A DNA stretch of 64,000 nt from assembly GCF_004300825.1 (NCBI RefSeq), contig NZ_CP036250.1:2232001-2296000 (forward strand), written 5' to 3'. This document shows, in pieces, positions 53,111-60,935 of this stretch; within the stretch, counting starts at the first letter, position 1, and the number at the start of each line of letters is the position of its first letter. This stretch comes from Egicoccus halophilus (GTDB taxonomy: Bacteria; Actinomycetota; Nitriliruptoria; Nitriliruptorales; Nitriliruptoraceae). The notes below the pieces were generated by a model, which saw only the letters and a list, made by a program, of their open reading frames with translations, searched no databases and was not told the DNA's origin. The position numbers and the translations under genes were made by a program.

Positions 53111-53256
53111 GGGAACATCGCCTGGACGACGGTGTAGAGCGCCGTTGTCCGCCCGCCGAACTGGCCGACAGCCAGGGCGGCGACGGCCGCGATCCCAGCA
53201 AGCAGCAGGCCGTACTCCGCCATCTGTGCTCCCGACTCGTCCTCGATGCGCCTCAT
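53107..53256 (-). CDS. flp: Flp pilin, second copy (49 aa)
   Basis: ATG 53256 gives RRIEDESGAQMAEYGLLLAGIAAVAALAVGQFGGRTTALYTVVQAMFP after Met. The prepilin site is ESG before AQMAEY, with the Flp Glu-Tyr pair at positions 5 and 6 of the mature chain. The mature protein is about 40 residues, normal for Flp. GTG 53259 is possible, but GAGGGG is better spaced for ATG 53256. It lies downstream of the first flp behind a 16-base-pair hairpin and is coupled to tadE. Confidence 0.88.
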   Translation of the reverse strand: MRRIEDESGAQMAEYGLLLAGIAAVAALAVGQFGGRTTALYTVVQAMFP

Positions 53257-53286
53257 CACGCGACCCCTCGTCCGTTTACCCCGAGA

Positions 53287-53321
53287 CACCGGTGGCGATG
53301 GCTGCGCCATCGCCACCGGTG
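53287..53321 (-). terminator. Perfect 16-bp hairpin between the two flp genes
   Basis: The arms at 53287-53302 and 53306-53321 are perfectly complementary with a three-base loop. The hairpin starts 14 bases after the stop of the first flp gene (53335, minus strand) and ends 31 bases before the second flp. It has no T-tract. It probably stops much of the transcription or protects the pilin mRNA end, allowing pilin excess over assembly proteins. Confidence 0.75.
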
Positions 53322-53334
53322 CTTCAGATCGATG

Positions 53335-53532
53335 TCAGGGGATGATGCCCTGGAACATCGTCGCAATCCGGCCACCGAGGGCAAGGGCGGCGCCACCGAC
53401 GACGACGGCGATGCCGACGACGAGCAGGCCGTACTCGACCATCGTCGCGCCCTCTTCGTCGTTGGTCATCTCCAGCATGCGGGAGAAGTCGCCGCGGAGG
53501 ATCTGGATGGTGAGCATCAGCTTGTCGAACAT
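53335..53532 (-). CDS. flp: Flp pilin, first gene of the tad operon (65 aa)
   Basis: 65 residues. A 27-residue leader ends in NDEEG; the mature part begins ATMVEYGLLVVGIAVVVGGAALALGG. The prepilin-peptidase site (Gly before the core, Glu-Tyr at mature positions 5 and 6) is clear. As promoter-proximal gene followed by a strong hairpin, it is the likely major pilin. ATG 53532 has GGAG about nine bases upstream on the minus strand. Confidence 0.92.
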   Translation of the reverse strand: MFDKLMLTIQILRGDFSRMLEMTNDEEGATMVEYGLLVVGIAVVVGGAALALGGRIATMFQGIIP

Positions 53533-53615
53533 GTCTTGCTCCGTTCCCGGTCGTGGCGTCTGCCCCTTGCGGACGCCGTCTGACAGGAGGGAGCATGCGG
53601 GTTCGGGCCATCCGC

Positions 53616-53639
53616 CTTCATCGCCAAATCTGATGAAAG
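53616..53639 (-). promoter_or_regulatory. Dyad upstream of the tad operon
   Basis: TTCATC (53617) and GATGAA (53632) form a 6-base inverted repeat spaced by nine bases, within CTTCATC-GCCAAATCT-GATGAAAG. It lies about 85 bases before the first flp start. A closely similar element (CTTCATCCAAATGGAGGATG) occurs at 54491 upstream of the response-regulator gene. Confidence 0.5.
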
Positions 53640-53725
53640 CGCGCCAGTCCTCCGGCCCTCGCCGAGCAGCAGCGGTCGAGGACTGCCAGGAGGCACCGTC
53701 GCCGGTTCTCCGTGACGCGGGTTCG

Positions 53726-54403
53726 TTAGGGCCGCCAGCCCTGGCGTCGGGCCAATGCCACGGCCGCGAGCTGCGAGTTGACGCCGAGCTTCTGCAGGAC
53801 GGCGCGGACCTGGGAGCGGACGGTGGCGACCGACACGAACGACGTGGTGGCGATCTGCTCGACGGCGACCCCGTCCATGAGCGCCGCGAGTACCTCGCGC
53901 TCCCGCGGCGTCAGGTCCTGGAACGGCAACAGGCGGTCCCGGTCGGCGTCCCGGGCCCGTCGCAACCGCACGAGGTGCTCGACCCGCTCGTCGGAGGTGA
54001 GCAGCGTGCCGTTGGCCACGACCCGGCCGACGGCCGCGACCAGGCTCGTGAACGGCTCGGACTTGGCGACGATGCCGACGGCGCCGGCCTCGACACACTC
54101 GGCGAGGCGGATCGGGTCGCGCACTCCGGTCAACATCACGACCGCCGCCCCGCCCGCCCGGATCGGCTCGATCAGCGGCAGGCTGCTGCCGATGTCGCCA
54201 CCGAGGTCGAGGTCCAGTAGCACCGCTTGCGGGCGGTGCTCGTCGACGCACGTCAGCACCGCGTCCTCTCGCAGTTCGTCGCAGATCACCGGCCGCAGTC
54301 CGTCCGCGCGTAGGGCGTAGCCCAGGCTCTGTGCCAACAGGCCGTGGTCGTCCACGATCACGACGACCGGTCCGCTGCCCTCGTCCCCTGCTGCGCCCGC
54401 CAC
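53726..54403 (-). CDS. NarL/LuxR-family response regulator
   Basis: 225 residues. The receiver domain has VIVDDHGLLAQSL, phospho-acceptor Asp64 in VLLDLDLGG, MLTGVRDP and VAKSEP. The C-terminal LuxR helix-turn-helix is LTPREREVLAALMDGVAVEQIATTSFVSVATVRSQVRAVLQKLGVNSQLAAVALA. GTG 54403 follows GGAAGG at eight bases. It sits upstream of the pilin operon on the same strand and probably controls it, with the orphan kinase at 43696 as the likely sensor. Confidence 0.92.
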   Translation of the reverse strand: MAGAAGDEGSGPVVVIVDDHGLLAQSLGYALRADGLRPVICDELREDAVLTCVDEHRPQAVLLDLDLGGDIGSSLPLIEPIRAGGAAVVMLTGVRDPIRLAECVEAGAVGIVAKSEPFTSLVAAVGRVVANGTLLTSDERVEHLVRLRRARDADRDRLLPFQDLTPREREVLAALMDGVAVEQIATTSFVSVATVRSQVRAVLQKLGVNSQLAAVALARRQGWRP

Positions 54404-54490
54404 CCGGCACGCCTTCCTGTCACCGCGGACGCCGTCCCGCGGGCGTCCGCCCTCGTGGTCACGGGCCGCCACCGGTAGGGTCCGACCGCG

Positions 54491-54510
54491 CTTCATCCAA
54501 ATGGAGGATG
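54491..54510. promoter_or_regulatory. Dyad between the response regulator and its divergent neighbour
   Basis: CTTCATCCAAATGGAGGATG contains CATCC(N7)GGATG and resembles the dyad at 53616 (shared TTCATC, CAAAT and GATG). It lies 88 bases before the regulator start and 33 before the divergent gene start, a natural position for autoregulation. Confidence 0.45.
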
Positions 54511-54542
54511 CGCCCACCCTAGGCCCGTGGTGGAATGCCTGC

Positions 54543-54992
54543 ATGACCTGTGACCCGCGCGCGGACGACGCCGCGTACCGCGACGCGCCGGAGACACCGG
54601 CTCCCCGTCGCTGTCCGCAGGAGGAGCGGAACGACGATTCCCCGGCGGAGGTGCTCGTCCAGCTCGAGCCCCGGGTTCTCGCCGACACCCTCGGCCTGGT
54701 GCTGCGCGGATCCGGTCTCCGCGTCACGGTGAGCGTCGAGCCGGCGGAGACGGACGGTTCCGAGAGCGCGGCCACGCCCTTCCGGCTCGCGGTCGTCTCG
54801 GACGGTCGTGTCCCGCGGCTGCCGGCCGAGCACACGATCGTGCTCGACGAGGCCGGCACGCCCGTGTCGGTCGACGGCCGGACGCCGGCGTCCTCGGCGG
54901 CGACGCCGTTGGAGGACCTGCTCGCGCTGGTCGAACGCGTCCTCGCGGACGACGGACCGCCGCTCACGCCCGCTGACCGCACGACGCCCTGA
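54543..54992 (+). CDS. Hypothetical protein, possibly a degenerate receiver domain
   Basis: 149 residues. After 35 charged residues, VLVQLEPRVLADTLGLVLRGSGLRVTVSVE looks like the first strand and helix of a receiver domain, but the acidic pocket and the phospho-acceptor Asp are missing. The remaining segments alternate strands and helices (FRLAVVSDGRVPRL, HTIVLDEAG, LEDLLALVERVLADD). It is divergent from the response regulator and may modulate it. ATG 54501 upstream would add 14 residues over the shared dyad. Confidence 0.6.
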   Translation: MTCDPRADDAAYRDAPETPAPRRCPQEERNDDSPAEVLVQLEPRVLADTLGLVLRGSGLRVTVSVEPAETDGSESAATPFRLAVVSDGRVPRLPAEHTIVLDEAGTPVSVDGRTPASSAATPLEDLLALVERVLADDGPPLTPADRTTP

Positions 54993-54995
54993 CCC

Positions 54996-55490
54996 TCAGG
55001 CATCCGTGGGGAGCGCGAGTTCACGGCCGTCGGGGGCCTTGAGTTCGAGGTTGTCGAAGCTGGCGAACAGGTCCAGCTCGAGGTCGTCGCCGCGGACCGC
55101 GATCGTCAGGGTGTGGCGGGTGCCGTCGCCGGTGGTGGCGCGACCCTCGAGGCTGAACCTTGGCCCCCACTCCCCCGGCCCGGGCTCGGGACGACCGAAC
55201 AGCGGCGAGTCCACCCGCAACCCGCCCAGCGCCGCGGCCACGTCGACCAGCTGGCCCTCGTCGAAGGTGTGCAGCTGCCGACGCCCGTCGTCGGCCGTCG
55301 AGCGCAGCGACGCCAGCACCGTCGACACCGGGTGCACCAGCAGCTGCACCCGCCGGTCGTCCACCTCGCCCCACGGGTAGCGGTCCGCGTCCAGCTCCAG
55401 CGTGGCGGCCAGCACCCGGTAGCGGGTGTCGAGCTCCAACCCCCACAACCGCGCGCCGACGAGCGCGTCCTCGAGCGCCTGTACCGACAC
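54996..55490 (-). CDS. Hypothetical protein, 164 aa
   Basis: Not recognised. A soluble beta-rich protein: ALVGARLWGLELDTRYRVLAATLELDADRYPWGEVDDRRVQLLVHPVSTVLASL, and later HTLTIAVRGDDLELDLFASFDNLELKAPDGREL. No cysteines, signal or membrane segments. GTG 55490 follows GGGAGG. It is convergent with the 54543 gene (three bases between stops) and divergent from the osmoprotectant transporter. Confidence 0.65.
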   Translation of the reverse strand: MSVQALEDALVGARLWGLELDTRYRVLAATLELDADRYPWGEVDDRRVQLLVHPVSTVLASLRSTADDGRRQLHTFDEGQLVDVAAALGGLRVDSPLFGRPEPGPGEWGPRFSLEGRATTGDGTRHTLTIAVRGDDLELDLFASFDNLELKAPDGRELALPTDA

Positions 55491-55596
55491 GTGCGCGCCT
55501 CCCTCGACCCGGCGGACACCCGGCCGGGGCGACCGTAGCCTCGAACCACCCGCTGTTCGCCTAGGGTCCACGCCCTCGAGTCCACGGGAGCACCGC

Positions 55597-56745
55597 GTGC
55601 CCTCCACCGTCCCGGCCCGCCCGTCGCCGGCCGCCGGCACGCCGCCGGACGCGATGATCGCGCTCGAGGGCCTCACCAAGCGCTTCCCCGGGAGCACCGC
55701 CCCGGCCGTCGACGGTCTCGACCTCGCCGTCCCCCGGGGCGAGCTGGTGGTGTTCGTCGGACCCTCGGGGTGCGGCAAGACCACCACGCTGAAGATGATC
55801 AACCGCATCATCGAGCCCAGCGCCGGGCGGGTCGTGCTCGACGGCACCGACGCGACCGAGCGTCCCGCCCACGAGCTGCGGCGCGACATCGGCTACGTCA
55901 TCCAGCAGATCGGGCTGTTCCCGCACAGGACGATCGCGCAGAACGTCGCGACCGTCCCGCGACTGCTCGGCTGGGACAAGGACCGCATCGCCGCCCGCAC
56001 CGACGAGCTGCTGTCGCTGATGGACCTCGACCCCGAGCTCGCCGGGCGCTACCCCATGGCGCTCTCGGGCGGCCAGCGCCAACGGGTCGGGGTCGCACGC
56101 GCGCTCGCGGCCGACCCGCCGGTGCTGCTGATGGACGAGCCCTACGGCGCGGTCGACCCGCTGGTGCGTGGCCGACTCCAGGACCAGCTGCTCACCCTGC
56201 AGCGCGAGCTCGGCAAGACGATCGTGTTCGTCACCCACGACATCGACGAGGCGATCAAGCTCGGGGACCGCATCGCGATCCTCAACGTCGGCGGCGTGCT
56301 CGAGCAGTACGCCACGCCGGCCGAGCTGCTCGGCGCGCCGGCCAACGACTTCGTGCGCTCCTTCCTCGGCGAGGAACGTGGCCTCAAGCGCCTGTCGTTG
56401 CTCACCACCGGCGACACCGACCTCGAGCGCGGCCCGGTCGTCGACGCGACGGCCAGCGCCGAGCAGGCCTTCCGGGTCGCCACCGCCGAAGGGGTCGACT
56501 GGGTCGGGGTGCTCGACGGGTCCCGCCTGCGCGGCTGGTTGTGGACCGCCGACCTCGATCCGGTCCGCGTTGTCGGGGACCACGACACCCACCCGTTCTG
56601 GGTCGTCATCGACCGCGACACCTCGCTGCGCGGCGCGGTCGACGCGATCGTGACCACCGCCAACCAGGTCGCCGTCGTCGTCGACGGCGAGGACTACCTC
56701 GGGATGCTGTTCCTGCGCGACGTCGTCCGACAGCTGGCCTCGTGA
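55597..56745 (+). CDS. Osmoprotectant (glycine betaine/choline-type) ABC transporter ATPase
   Basis: 382 residues. Walker A is GPSGCGKTTTLKMINR, Q-loop VIQQIGLFPH, signature LSGGQRQRVGVARAL, Walker B LLMDEPYGAVDP and H-loop FVTHDIDEA. The GLFPHRTI and EPYGAVDP forms and the C-terminal CBS-like regulatory region (DYLGMLFLRDVVRQL) match OpuCA/ProV/OsmV proteins. It heads a four-gene operon: ATPase, two permeases and binding protein. GTG 55597 follows GGGAG. Confidence 0.93.
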   Translation: MPSTVPARPSPAAGTPPDAMIALEGLTKRFPGSTAPAVDGLDLAVPRGELVVFVGPSGCGKTTTLKMINRIIEPSAGRVVLDGTDATERPAHELRRDIGYVIQQIGLFPHRTIAQNVATVPRLLGWDKDRIAARTDELLSLMDLDPELAGRYPMALSGGQRQRVGVARALAADPPVLLMDEPYGAVDPLVRGRLQDQLLTLQRELGKTIVFVTHDIDEAIKLGDRIAILNVGGVLEQYATPAELLGAPANDFVRSFLGEERGLKRLSLLTTGDTDLERGPVVDATASAEQAFRVATAEGVDWVGVLDGSRLRGWLWTADLDPVRVVGDHDTHPFWVVIDRDTSLRGAVDAIVTTANQVAVVVDGEDYLGMLFLRDVVRQLAS

Positions 56746-57470
56746 GTCCCCCGGCGGCACTGCGCGGCCAGTCGGCACTGCGCGGCCAGTCGGGCCTGCT
56801 CGGCCAGTCGGGACGGCCGCTGTTCGAGTGGGACTGGGTGGTCGCCAACCGCGAGGCGATCTGGGAACAGACCCTGCAGCACCTGTACTTCACCGTCGTC
56901 GCGGTCGGCATCGGGCTCGTGCTCTCGCTGGCGTTGGCGCTGGCGGCGCTGCGCTGGCGTCGGCTGCTCGGACCGATCCTCGGCTTCGGCGGGGTGCTCT
57001 ACACCATCCCGTCGCTGGCGCTGTTCGCCCTGCTGGTGCCGTTCCTCGGTATCAACGACCGCGTCGCGATCATCGCGCTGATCACCTACACGATCCTGAT
57101 CCTGGTGCGCAACATCGTCGCCGGCATCGACGGGGTCCCGGCCGAGGTGCTCGAGGCCGCCGACGGCATGGGCTACCGGCGCGGGCGTCGCTTCCTGGAG
57201 ATCGAGCTGCCACTGGCCCTGCCGGTGCTGGTCGCCGGCCTGCGGATCGCGTCGGTCACCGTCATCGGCCTGGTCACGGTGACCGCCCTGCTCGGACGCG
57301 GCGGGCTCGGGTCGTTCATCCTGCGTGGGTTCCGGACCCTGCCGCCGTTCCCGACCATGATCGTCGTCGGCACGCTGCTCTCGGTCGTGCTCGCGATCGT
57401 GATCGACCTGCTGCTGCTCGGCGCGGAGCGGGCGTTGACCCCCTGGGCGCGCCGGAAGTCGCCGGCATGA
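56742..57470 (+). CDS. Osmoprotectant ABC transporter permease 1
   Basis: 242 residues with about five membrane helices of the BPD_transp_1 family. GGVLYTIPSLALFALLVPFLG and EAADGMGYRRGRRFLEIELPLALPVLVAGLR (EAA loop) are typical OpuCB/OsmW features. The first 20 residues hold a repeat (LRGQS, LRGQS, LLGQS) encoded by three 18-base units. This is not found in the family as far as I know. GTG 56742 overlaps the ATPase stop (GTGA). Confidence 0.92.
   Translation: MSPPAALRGQSALRGQSGLLGQSGRPLFEWDWVVANREAIWEQTLQHLYFTVVAVGIGLVLSLALALAALRWRRLLGPILGFGGVLYTIPSLALFALLVPFLGINDRVAIIALITYTILILVRNIVAGIDGVPAEVLEAADGMGYRRGRRFLEIELPLALPVLVAGLRIASVTVIGLVTVTALLGRGGLGSFILRGFRTLPPFPTMIVVGTLLSVVLAIVIDLLLLGAERALTPWARRKSPA
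56760..56813. repeat. 18-bp tandem repeat, three copies, inside the permease gene
   Basis: Three units beginning at 56760, 56778 and 56796 share CTGC-CGGCCAGTCGG with small changes. They encode six-residue repeats in frame (LRGQSA, LRGQSG, LLGQSG) in the cytoplasmic N-terminus. Confidence 0.85.
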
Positions 57471-58210
57471 CCGAGCTGTTCGGCGAGACCCTGGCGTGGT
57501 TGGCCGACCCCGCCCGCTGGCAGTGGGGCGATCCCGCCGGCGTGCCCTACCGCACGCTCGAGCACCTGTGGGTGTCGCTGGTGGCGATCGTGCTCGCGGT
57601 CGCCGCCGCCGTCCCGCCGGCCCTGGTGCTCGCCCACCGGCGACGGGCCGAGGCGCTCGCGTCGGCGGTCGTCAACCTCGGTCGGGCGATCCCCTCGTTC
57701 GGCCTGATCGTGCTGTTCTGGCTGCTGGCCACCCGCACCGGGTGGGTCGGCACGCAGTTCTGGCCGCTCGTGCTGGCACTGACGGCGCTGGCGATGCCGC
57801 CGGTGTTCACCAACACCTACACGGCCGTGCGCGGCGTGGACCCGGCCACGGTCGAGGCCGCCCGCGGCATGGGCTACACCGAGCGGCAGGTGCTGCGTGA
57901 GGTCGAGCTGCCGCTGGCCAGCCCGGTCATCCTCGCCGGCGTGCGCATCGCGTTCGTGCAGGTGATCGCCACCACCGCGATCGGCGCGATCGTCACCAAC
58001 GGCGGCGGGCTCGGACGCTACGTCGTCGACGGCTTCGCCCGCGGGGTGTCCGGACGCCCGATCGTGCTGGCCGGGGCGCTGCTGCTCGCCGGGCTGACGC
58101 TGGTGGCCGACGCGGCCTTCACCCGGCTCGAACGGCTGCTGGTCCCCGACGGGGTCCGCGACGACGCCGGGCTGGCCGACGTCGCCAACCGGGCCGGCGC
58201 CGCCGGCTGA
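57467..58210 (+). CDS. Osmoprotectant ABC transporter permease 2
   Basis: 247 residues, about six membrane helices. GRAIPSFGLIVLFWLLA, MPPVFTNTYTAVRGVDPATVEAARGMGYTERQVLREVELPLASPVILAG and TNGGGLGRYVVDGFARG match the second permease of OpuC/Osm systems. ATG 57467 overlaps the stop of permease 1 (ATGA). The C-terminal tail is soluble, with an ADVANRAGAAG ending. Confidence 0.92.
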   Translation: MTELFGETLAWLADPARWQWGDPAGVPYRTLEHLWVSLVAIVLAVAAAVPPALVLAHRRRAEALASAVVNLGRAIPSFGLIVLFWLLATRTGWVGTQFWPLVLALTALAMPPVFTNTYTAVRGVDPATVEAARGMGYTERQVLREVELPLASPVILAGVRIAFVQVIATTAIGAIVTNGGGLGRYVVDGFARGVSGRPIVLAGALLLAGLTLVADAAFTRLERLLVPDGVRDDAGLADVANRAGAAG

Positions 58211-58295
58211 TCCGAACGCCACCCGTCGTGGTGCCGCCTCGTCGACCCGCCCCCGACCGCTCCCTAGGCTTCGACCACCTTCCCAGGAGATCCGC

Positions 58296-59345
58296 ATGCG
58301 CACTGCCTCGACCCGTGCCCTGACCCGCCGACCACGGGCGACCCGGGCGCTCGCCCCGCTGCTCGCCGTCGGCCTGGTGCTCGCCGCCTGCGGAGGTCAG
58401 GGCGAGGACGCCGACGAGACACCCGACGCCCAGACCGGTGATCCCGCCGAGGAGCCGGCCCCCGACGACGGCGACACCGCACCCGAGGACGGGACCGACG
58501 ACGACGCGGCCGCACCACAGGAGGTCGAGGTGCCCGACGGTCCGGAGATCGTCGTGTCCTCGTTCAACTTCCCCGAGTCCACCATCCTGGCCGAGATCTA
58601 CGGCCAGGTGCTCGAGGACCGCGGCTACCCGGTGGGCCGCGAGCTCGACCTCGGGGCGCGGGAGCTGATCTTCCCCGAGCTCTCGGCCGGCAACCTCGAC
58701 CTGCTGCCCGAGTACCTCGGCTCGGCACTGGTGGTCGGGTTCGGCGAGGAGGCGCCCGAGGACGTCGACCGCGGCGTCGAGGCCCTGCGCGACGCGTTCG
58801 AGGCCGACGGGGTGAGCGTGCTCGAGCCCGCCCCGGCCGAGAACGCCAACGCGTTCGTCACCTCCGACACCTTCGCCGACGAGCACGGCGTGTCGACCCT
58901 GGAGGACCTCGCCGACGTCGGCACCATCACCTTCGCCGGTCCGCCCGAGTGCGAGGAGCGCGACACCTGCCTGCTCGGACTCACCGAGGGCTACGGGCTC
59001 GACGTCCAGTTCGAGTCGATCCAGGAGGCCGGTGCCCGGCTGGCCGCCCTCCAGGCGGGTGACGTCGACCTGATCCTGCTGTTCTCCACCGACGCGGTGC
59101 TCGCCGACGAGAGCCTGGTGCACCTCGACGACCCGGACGCGATCGTGCCGCCGGAGAACATCGTCCCGGTCGTGCGCACCGAGATCGTCGACGCCTACGG
59201 CGACGACCTGGTCGGGCTGATCGACGACGTCAGCAGCTCGATCACCACCGAGGTCCTGATCGAGCTCAACACCCGGGCACAGGAAGGGCTCGCCCCCGAC
59301 CAGATCGCCGGGGACTGGCTCGCCGAGCAGGGCCTGGTCGGCTGA
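58296..59345 (+). CDS. Osmoprotectant ABC transporter substrate-binding lipoprotein
   Basis: 349 residues. The signal peptide ends in lipobox LAAC, followed by about 55 acidic residues and an OpuAC/OsmX binding domain (IVVSSFNFPESTILAEIYGQVLEDRGYPVGRELDLG, LLPEYLGSALV). The usual aromatic cage for quaternary amines cannot be fully mapped from this reading, so glycine betaine, choline or a related solute are all possible. ATG 58296 follows CCAGGAG. It ends the operon; a hairpin at 59356 follows. Confidence 0.92.
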   Translation: MRTASTRALTRRPRATRALAPLLAVGLVLAACGGQGEDADETPDAQTGDPAEEPAPDDGDTAPEDGTDDDAAAPQEVEVPDGPEIVVSSFNFPESTILAEIYGQVLEDRGYPVGRELDLGARELIFPELSAGNLDLLPEYLGSALVVGFGEEAPEDVDRGVEALRDAFEADGVSVLEPAPAENANAFVTSDTFADEHGVSTLEDLADVGTITFAGPPECEERDTCLLGLTEGYGLDVQFESIQEAGARLAALQAGDVDLILLFSTDAVLADESLVHLDDPDAIVPPENIVPVVRTEIVDAYGDDLVGLIDDVSSSITTEVLIELNTRAQEGLAPDQIAGDWLAEQGLVG

Positions 59346-59355
59346 CGCGGAGCAC

Positions 59356-59394
59356 CGGCGGCGGAGGCGTCTAGGCTCGGTGCGTCCGCCGCCG
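59356..59394 (+). terminator. Hairpin terminator after the osmoprotectant operon
   Basis: CGGCGGCGGA pairs perfectly with TCCGCCGCCG (10 base pairs) around a 19-base loop, starting 11 bases after the binding-protein stop. Confidence 0.5.
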
Positions 59395-59444
59395 TGGGAA
59401 CGTCCCCGTCGCGGCGGCAGCCGGACCGTCCCGTCAGCATCGGA

Positions 59445-60935
59445 GTGTCGTTGCCCCGTCGATCGCCCGCCGTCCACGTCACCACCGACGCCGTCGCCGA
59501 ACTCGACGTCGACGCGCTCGTCGTCCCGGTGTTCCGCGGGGCGATCGAGGCGCCGGGGGCCGAGCAGGCGCTGCAGGCGATCGGCCTCGACGAGGTCCCG
59601 CGCGACGCGAACTTCCGTGGCCGGCTCGGCGAGGTGCTCGACCTCGCCGCGCCCGGTCAGCCCTGGGGACGGGTCACCCTGGTCGGGCTCGGCCGGATGG
59701 ACGAGCTGTCGCCCGAGGTGCTGCGGCGCGCGGCCGGCAGCGCCGTGCGTTCCCTCGCGCCGCGCTGTCGCACCGTGGCGACCACTCTCGTGCTGGTGCA
59801 GCCGGGGGTACCGACGGTCCGGGCGGTCGCCGAGGGCGCGCTGCTCGGCGCCTACCGCTTCGACGACTGTCGGCCCGGACGGGACCCGCTCGCCCTGCGT
59901 GACGTGACCCTGGTGGTGCCGTCGTCGCTGGCCGGCGAGGCCGAACGCCAGCTGCACCTGGCCCGGGTCCACGCGGCCGCGCAGAACGTCGCCCGCGACC
60001 TGGTCAGCACGCCACCGAACCTGCTCGGCCCGGTCGAGTTCGCCGACCGCGCCCGAGAACTGGTGCCCGACGCCATCGACGTCGAGGTGTGGGACGAGGA
60101 CCGGCTCGTCGCCGAACGGTGTGGCGGCCTGCTCGCCGTCGGACGCGGTTCGGCACGGCCGTCGCGGCTGGTGCGTCTGCACCACCGTCCCGCCTCCCCG
60201 GTCGCCAAGGTGGCACTGGTCGGCAAGGGCATCACCTTCGACACCGGCGGCCTCTCGCTCAAGCGGCCCTCGTCGATCATGGAGTCCATGAAGGGCGACA
60301 TGGGCGGCGCGGGCGCCGTGCTCGGGGTGTTCACGGCGCTGGCCGAACTCGACGTGGCGGTGGAGGTGGTCGGCTACCTGTGTCTGGCCGAGAACATGCC
60401 CGGTGGCGACGCGCAACGTCCCAGCGACGTCATCACCATCCGTGACGGCACCACCGTCGAGGTGATGAACACCGACGCGGAGGGACGGCTCGTGCTCGCC
60501 GACGGCCTCAGCCTCGCCGTCGAGGACGACGACGTCGAGGCCGTCGTGGACGTCGCCACGCTCACCGGCGCGGTGGCGCGGGCGTTGGGCAAGCGCGCCA
60601 GCGGGGTGTTCGCCAACGACGACGACCTGCTGCGGCAGCTGCTGACGGCCGCGGAGGGTGCCGGCGAGTCGATGTGGCACCTGCCGCTGTGGGAGGACCT
60701 GCGCGACAACCTCGAGTCCGACGTCGCCGACCTGGAGAACCTCGGCCGGGGCGACGAGGCCGGCGCCACCATGGGCGGGCTGTTCCTGCGCGAGTTCGTC
60801 GACGGCCGGCCCTGGGCGCACCTCGACATCGCCGGACCGTTCTGGCAGGACGCCGACCGTCACCACAACCCCCGTCACGGCACCGGCGTGGCCGTGCGCA
60901 CGCTGTTGCGCTGGCTGGAGCAGGCCGGGCGCTAG
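59445..60935 (+). CDS. pepA: Leucyl aminopeptidase (M17 family)
   Basis: About 496 residues. The C-terminal catalytic domain has the two-metal site and M17 signature: GKGITFDTGGLSLK, MKGDMGGAGAV, NMPGGDAQRPSDVI and NTDAEGRLVLADGL. It removes N-terminal residues, preferring Leu, and may also act on Cys-Gly. The start is uncertain. GTG 59445 is given, but GGAG at 59442 is better spaced for TTG 59451, and GTG 59394 is farther upstream. Its stop overlaps the stop of the convergent hydrolase gene in a shared CTAG. Confidence 0.93.
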   Translation: MSLPRRSPAVHVTTDAVAELDVDALVVPVFRGAIEAPGAEQALQAIGLDEVPRDANFRGRLGEVLDLAAPGQPWGRVTLVGLGRMDELSPEVLRRAAGSAVRSLAPRCRTVATTLVLVQPGVPTVRAVAEGALLGAYRFDDCRPGRDPLALRDVTLVVPSSLAGEAERQLHLARVHAAAQNVARDLVSTPPNLLGPVEFADRARELVPDAIDVEVWDEDRLVAERCGGLLAVGRGSARPSRLVRLHHRPASPVAKVALVGKGITFDTGGLSLKRPSSIMESMKGDMGGAGAVLGVFTALAELDVAVEVVGYLCLAENMPGGDAQRPSDVITIRDGTTVEVMNTDAEGRLVLADGLSLAVEDDDVEAVVDVATLTGAVARALGKRASGVFANDDDLLRQLLTAAEGAGESMWHLPLWEDLRDNLESDVADLENLGRGDEAGATMGGLFLREFVDGRPWAHLDIAGPFWQDADRHHNPRHGTGVAVRTLLRWLEQAGR

